Of a stretch of 64,000 nucleotides of DNA, positions 61,381 through 64,000 are shown piece after piece. The position numbers and the translations under genes were made by a program. The number at the start of each line of letters is the position of its first letter. The first letter of the stretch is position 1. Source of the DNA: Natronospira elongata (GTDB taxonomy: Bacteria > Pseudomonadota > Gammaproteobacteria > Natronospirales > Natronospiraceae); the NCBI RefSeq assembly GCF_034931365.1, contig NZ_JAYGII010000006.1, positions 70,721-134,720 of the forward strand, read 5' to 3'. Below the pieces are notes generated by a model. That model searched no databases. It was not told the DNA's origin and saw only the letters and a program-made list of their open reading frames with translations.

Positions 61381-61444
61381 TTTTGGCCAATTCCAGCCAG
61401 GGCGGCGTTGATGCCACGATTGTTAGCTTGGGAGCTGATTGCAC

Positions 61445-62536
61445 ATGGAGTCAAAGGCTCGTTGTTCAGCCTGTGAAGTCGTTGAACCCTTGCCCCGAAG
61501 TAGCGGGCGCCTCTATCTGGCGCCTCCCGTTCCCCATACCCGTCGCAAGCTGCGGGAGGCCAGCAAGGCCCTGGGCCTGAGTATCGAGGAAATGGACGGC
61601 GGCATTCAGGGTATCGCCCTCGGTGACGGCGATCTTTCTCGCCTGCTGGGCCAACTGGAAGAACGCCCCAGCGAGCCGGAACAGAAGCAGAGCCATGCCC
61701 TGTTTGTTGCCGGAAACAAGACCCCCGGGCTTGGCGACTTGCTTCAGGCCCGGTCCCTGTCGGTATTGCTGGGTCGTGAATCCGGTTGCTGGCTGGTGGA
61801 CTTGATGGAGTCCGACAGGCTGTTTGCCCATTTTCATCCCATCGTTTCCATGGCCAATCCGGCCAACATTCATGCCCATGAATGCCTGCTTCGGGCTCGC
61901 GGGGACGACGGAAAAACCATCCCCCCCTTCGAGATATTCCAGGCCGCCAGCCGGGCGGAGCTGACCTTCCACCTGGATCGTGCCGCCCGGCTGACCGCGA
62001 TCCGGGATGCTGTCAGCCATGACTTGCCTGGCAAGATCTTCATCAATTTCAATCCCACGGCCATTTATGACCCGAATTTCTGTCTCCAGACCACCGTTCG
62101 GGCAATCCACGATGCCGGCATCGAACCGTCCCGACTGGTGTTTGAAGTGATCGAGAGCGAGGAAATCTCCGATAGCAAACACCTTAAATCAATCCTTCAG
62201 TTCTATCGTGATGCGGGTTTTGGTGTGGCCCTTGATGACCTGGGTGCCGGTTACGCTTCCCTGAACCTCCTCTCCTCGCTACGGCCGAACTACATCAAGT
62301 TTGATCGGGAACTGGTCAGTGGTATCGATGGCGACCGATATCGCCAGACCGTGTTCAGCAAGCTGGTTGAGATGGCCAGGGAGCTGGACGTCAAAACGGT
62401 GGCCGAGGGTGTTGAAACCCGGTCGGAATGGGATTTCCTCGCCAGCCAGGGGGTGGATTTCGCCCAGGGTTTTCTCCTCTGCCGGCCCGATGCCCCGCCG
62501 CAAACCCCGAAGCTGCCCAGCGGGGCTGGCGTTTGA
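61445..62536 (+). CDS. EAL-domain c-di-GMP phosphodiesterase
   Basis: A 363-residue soluble protein from ATG 61445 (GGGAG 11 nt upstream). The first ~110 residues form an unrecognised domain opening with a CxxC (CSAC). The EAL domain (~115-355) has the motif as ECLLR (Glu146) where EALLR is usual, FINFNP, FEVIESEE, LDDLGAGYASL (DD near 264-265), YIKFDREL (Lys285), AEGVE and AQGFLLCRP. The metal and catalytic residues are kept, so it should split c-di-GMP to pGpG. It probably opposes signalling through the two PilZ proteins. Confidence 0.9.
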   Translation: MESKARCSACEVVEPLPRSSGRLYLAPPVPHTRRKLREASKALGLSIEEMDGGIQGIALGDGDLSRLLGQLEERPSEPEQKQSHALFVAGNKTPGLGDLLQARSLSVLLGRESGCWLVDLMESDRLFAHFHPIVSMANPANIHAHECLLRARGDDGKTIPPFEIFQAASRAELTFHLDRAARLTAIRDAVSHDLPGKIFINFNPTAIYDPNFCLQTTVRAIHDAGIEPSRLVFEVIESEEISDSKHLKSILQFYRDAGFGVALDDLGAGYASLNLLSSLRPNYIKFDRELVSGIDGDRYRQTVFSKLVEMARELDVKTVAEGVETRSEWDFLASQGVDFAQGFLLCRPDAPPQTPKLPSGAGV

Positions 62537-62577
62537 TCAGGCCATTCGCGATTTTCTGAGTAAGCGGAGAGACTTTA

Positions 62578-63537
62578 GTGAAAGGCGTATTCCTGGATTT
62601 CGATACCGTCAGCAACAACGATGTCTTGACCACGGAGCTCGAGGCCGTGCTCAATCCCCTGGAGATCTACCCGGTCAGTGCCCCGGAACAAATACCGGCG
62701 CGGATCGCGGAGGTGGAGTGCCTGCTGACCAACAAGGTCAAGGTGACTGCGGCATTGATGGATGCTGCCCCCAATCTCAAGCTGATCTGTCTGGCGGCCA
62801 CGGGCTTCGACAATGTGGATACAGATGCGGCCAGGGAGCGGGGCATCACGGTCTGCAACATCGCCGGTTACTGTACGGCCGCTGTGGCCCAGCATGTATT
62901 TTCCTTGATCCTTACCCTGAATCAGCGCCTCGACGATTATCGCGACCGAATGCGCGGTGGTGATTGGAGCCGATCACCCCATTTCACCATGCTCGATTAC
63001 CCTATCCGCGAGCTGTCTGGCCGCACTCTGGGTATTATTGGCTACGGTGAGCTTGGCGGCGGGGTGGCCCGCCTGGGAGAGGCCTTCGGCATGGAGATAC
63101 TGATCGCCGAAAGGCCGGGTTGGAAAGGTGAGATTCGTGAGGGTCGGCTGCCGGTTGAGCAGGTGCTGGAGCAATCCGATGTGCTTAGCCTGCACTGCCC
63201 GCTGAGCGAGGACACCCGTCATCTGATCAATGCCGATGCCCTCAAGCGCATGCCTGCCCATGCCGTTCTGATCAATACCGCCCGCGGTGCAGTTGTCGAT
63301 GAACAGGCACTGGCCGATGCCCTCCGCCAGGGTGAGATCGCCGGCGCGGGGGTGGATGTGCTCAGCCAGGAGCCTCCGGTGGATGGCAACCCCTTGCTCG
63401 ACGAGGATGTCCCCAACCTGGTGCTAACCCCGCATATCGCCTGGGCCACCGTCGAAGCTCGTCAACGTGCCTTGGATGAAATGGCCATGAATGTGCGTGC
63501 CTTCAAGACGGGTGAGGAACGTAATCGCGTGGTTTGA
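62578..63537 (+). CDS. D-2-hydroxyacid dehydrogenase (hydroxypyruvate/glyoxylate reductase-like)
   Basis: A 319-residue enzyme with a GTG start behind GGAGA. The NAD loop is LGIIGYGELGGGVARLGEAF. Catalytic residues lie in INTARGAVVDEQAL (Arg), a Glu region near EPPVDGNPLL, and LTPHIAW (His). The pattern NKVKVTA ... LKLICLAATGFDNVD is that of glycerate dehydrogenases. It interconverts 2-oxo and D-2-hydroxyacids with NAD(P)H. It begins 41 nt after the EAL gene. Confidence 0.92.
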   Translation: MKGVFLDFDTVSNNDVLTTELEAVLNPLEIYPVSAPEQIPARIAEVECLLTNKVKVTAALMDAAPNLKLICLAATGFDNVDTDAARERGITVCNIAGYCTAAVAQHVFSLILTLNQRLDDYRDRMRGGDWSRSPHFTMLDYPIRELSGRTLGIIGYGELGGGVARLGEAFGMEILIAERPGWKGEIREGRLPVEQVLEQSDVLSLHCPLSEDTRHLINADALKRMPAHAVLINTARGAVVDEQALADALRQGEIAGAGVDVLSQEPPVDGNPLLDEDVPNLVLTPHIAWATVEARQRALDEMAMNVRAFKTGEERNRVV

Positions 63538-63594
63538 TTTTTCTTTTGCTGTTCTGGTGGCTTCGTTTGCCTTGGTGCCATCTGGAGGCTTTTA

Positions 63595-63670
63595 ATCGCG
63601 GCTAAAGCCGCTCCCACGGTGGCTTCGGTGTGCGCTAATGGCACCGTGGGAGCGGCATTCCTGCCGCGAT
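63595..63670. repeat. REP-like palindrome
   Basis: ATCGCGGCTAAAGCCGCTCC on the left mirrors GGAGCGGCATTCCTGCCGCG/AT on the right, with an inner CCCACGGTG / CACCGTGGG pair. The pattern (GTGGGAGCGGC) is that of REP/Y-REP elements of gammaproteobacteria. It may end transcripts of the dehydrogenase gene. Confidence 0.85.
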
Positions 63671-64000
63671 CAAGAGTCTCCGGCTGGCACCAAAAGATAA
63701 GACTTAACCAAACTTTCCATTAGCACGGGCTACCTTGGGTGGAAGTCACCTGAGCCGAGCTGGTTGATGGCGTATTCTGGCCTTTGTGCAGATTGCCACC
63801 GATTCGACCCGCCTTAATCACGCCCGAAAGCCGCACCAACGGCGACTTCGGCATACCGCAAAGCCATCGTGGGAGCGAATTTATTCGCGAAAAAACTCTT
63901 CGGATGGCACCAAGATATAGGACTGAACCAAGCTAGACCCTAGCACAGCCTAGGTGACCTTTTACGAAAGGCAGGCCTATGTGCCGACAGGGCTTTCCAA
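63671..64000. other. Repeat-derived gene-free tail with a second REP-like unit
   Basis: No gene is seen. A second REP-like unit (about 63821-63892) has GTGGGAGCGAATTTATTCGCG. The sequence after each REP is related: GGCTGGCACCAAAAGATAAG at about 63682 and GGATGGCACCAAGATATAGG at about 63902, each followed by ACT(T/G)AACCAA and a TAGCAC block. The tail is thus two diverged copies of one ~220-bp unit. Confidence 0.6.

Noticed and set aside
1..64000. CRISPR arrays, tRNA/rRNA genes, prophage or integrase genes
   Set aside because: No spaced direct repeats, cloverleaf-like segments or phage-type proteins were recognised on either strand by eye.

Overview
The window is a GC-rich, gene-dense stretch of a gammaproteobacterial chromosome. 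RlmM, a UspE-like protein, Slt70, the PEP carboxylase type and YadGH-like ABC genes all point to that class. The proteins are acidic, secreted proteins carry Asp/Gly-rich linkers, and there is a BCCT osmolyte carrier and a sodium:amino-acid symporter. Two secreted S8 proteases, two exported S9 peptidases and a lipoprotein M13 peptidase suggest a salt-adapted, protein-degrading organism of the Natronospira type. That placement is inference. No tRNA, rRNA, CRISPR array, prophage or complete insertion sequence was seen.

Layout. 1-3.6 kb: BCCT transporter, small cytoplasmic protein and porin in one leftward run, then a PilZ protein. 3.7-4.0 kb: a gene-free segment with a CRP-type promoter, a candidate ~100-nt RNA and two intrinsic terminators. 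4-11.3 kb: NAD-dependent epimerase, Slt70, aldehyde dehydrogenase, outer-membrane protein, S9 peptidase. 11.3-20.2 kb: NnrU, a repeat-rich convergent gap, DUF418, GNAT, a fused 2-oxoacid dehydrogenase E1 next to glutaryl-CoA dehydrogenase, ACT-malic enzyme, and a 274-bp MITE. 20.2-25.3 kb: thioesterase-like protein, S9 lipoprotein, DUF3775/TetR/membrane hydrolase run. 25.3-29.8 kb: tandem S8 proteases, each behind a CRP-type promoter, the first also behind a leader RNA ending in a terminator. 29.8-43.3 kb: ABC-2 exporter, DUF924, amidotransferase, TauE, EamA, an MltF-like lipoprotein with doubled binding domains, sirtuin, Kdo-kinase-like protein, UspE, Nramp-related transporter, MsrA, PilZ. 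43.4-52.9 kb: M13 peptidase, amino-acid binding lipoprotein, RlmM, CHASE2-Ser/Thr kinase, and a 55-bp MITE that exactly separates the kinase from the AGCS symporter. 53-64 kb: Asp-rich repeat lipoprotein, threonine aldolase / FAH-family / TspO / PEP carboxylase run, PrcB-like lipoprotein, EAL protein, D-2-hydroxyacid dehydrogenase, and a REP-rich tail.

How it fits together. Exported peptidases and amino-acid or osmolyte uptake feed amino-acid breakdown (threonine aldolase, glutaryl-CoA dehydrogenase, succinate-semialdehyde dehydrogenase) and C3/C4 exchange (PEP carboxylase, malic enzyme). Two PilZ proteins and one EAL protein indicate c-di-GMP signalling.

The most distinctive signals are: (1) three promoters with a TGTGAACT-type CRP dyad at exactly -41.5, driving both S8 proteases and an orphan RNA; (2) a terminated leader in front of the first protease that shares a G5...CAAAC element with that RNA; (3) an IS5-type mini-element inserted into a CTAA that served as the stop of two convergent genes.
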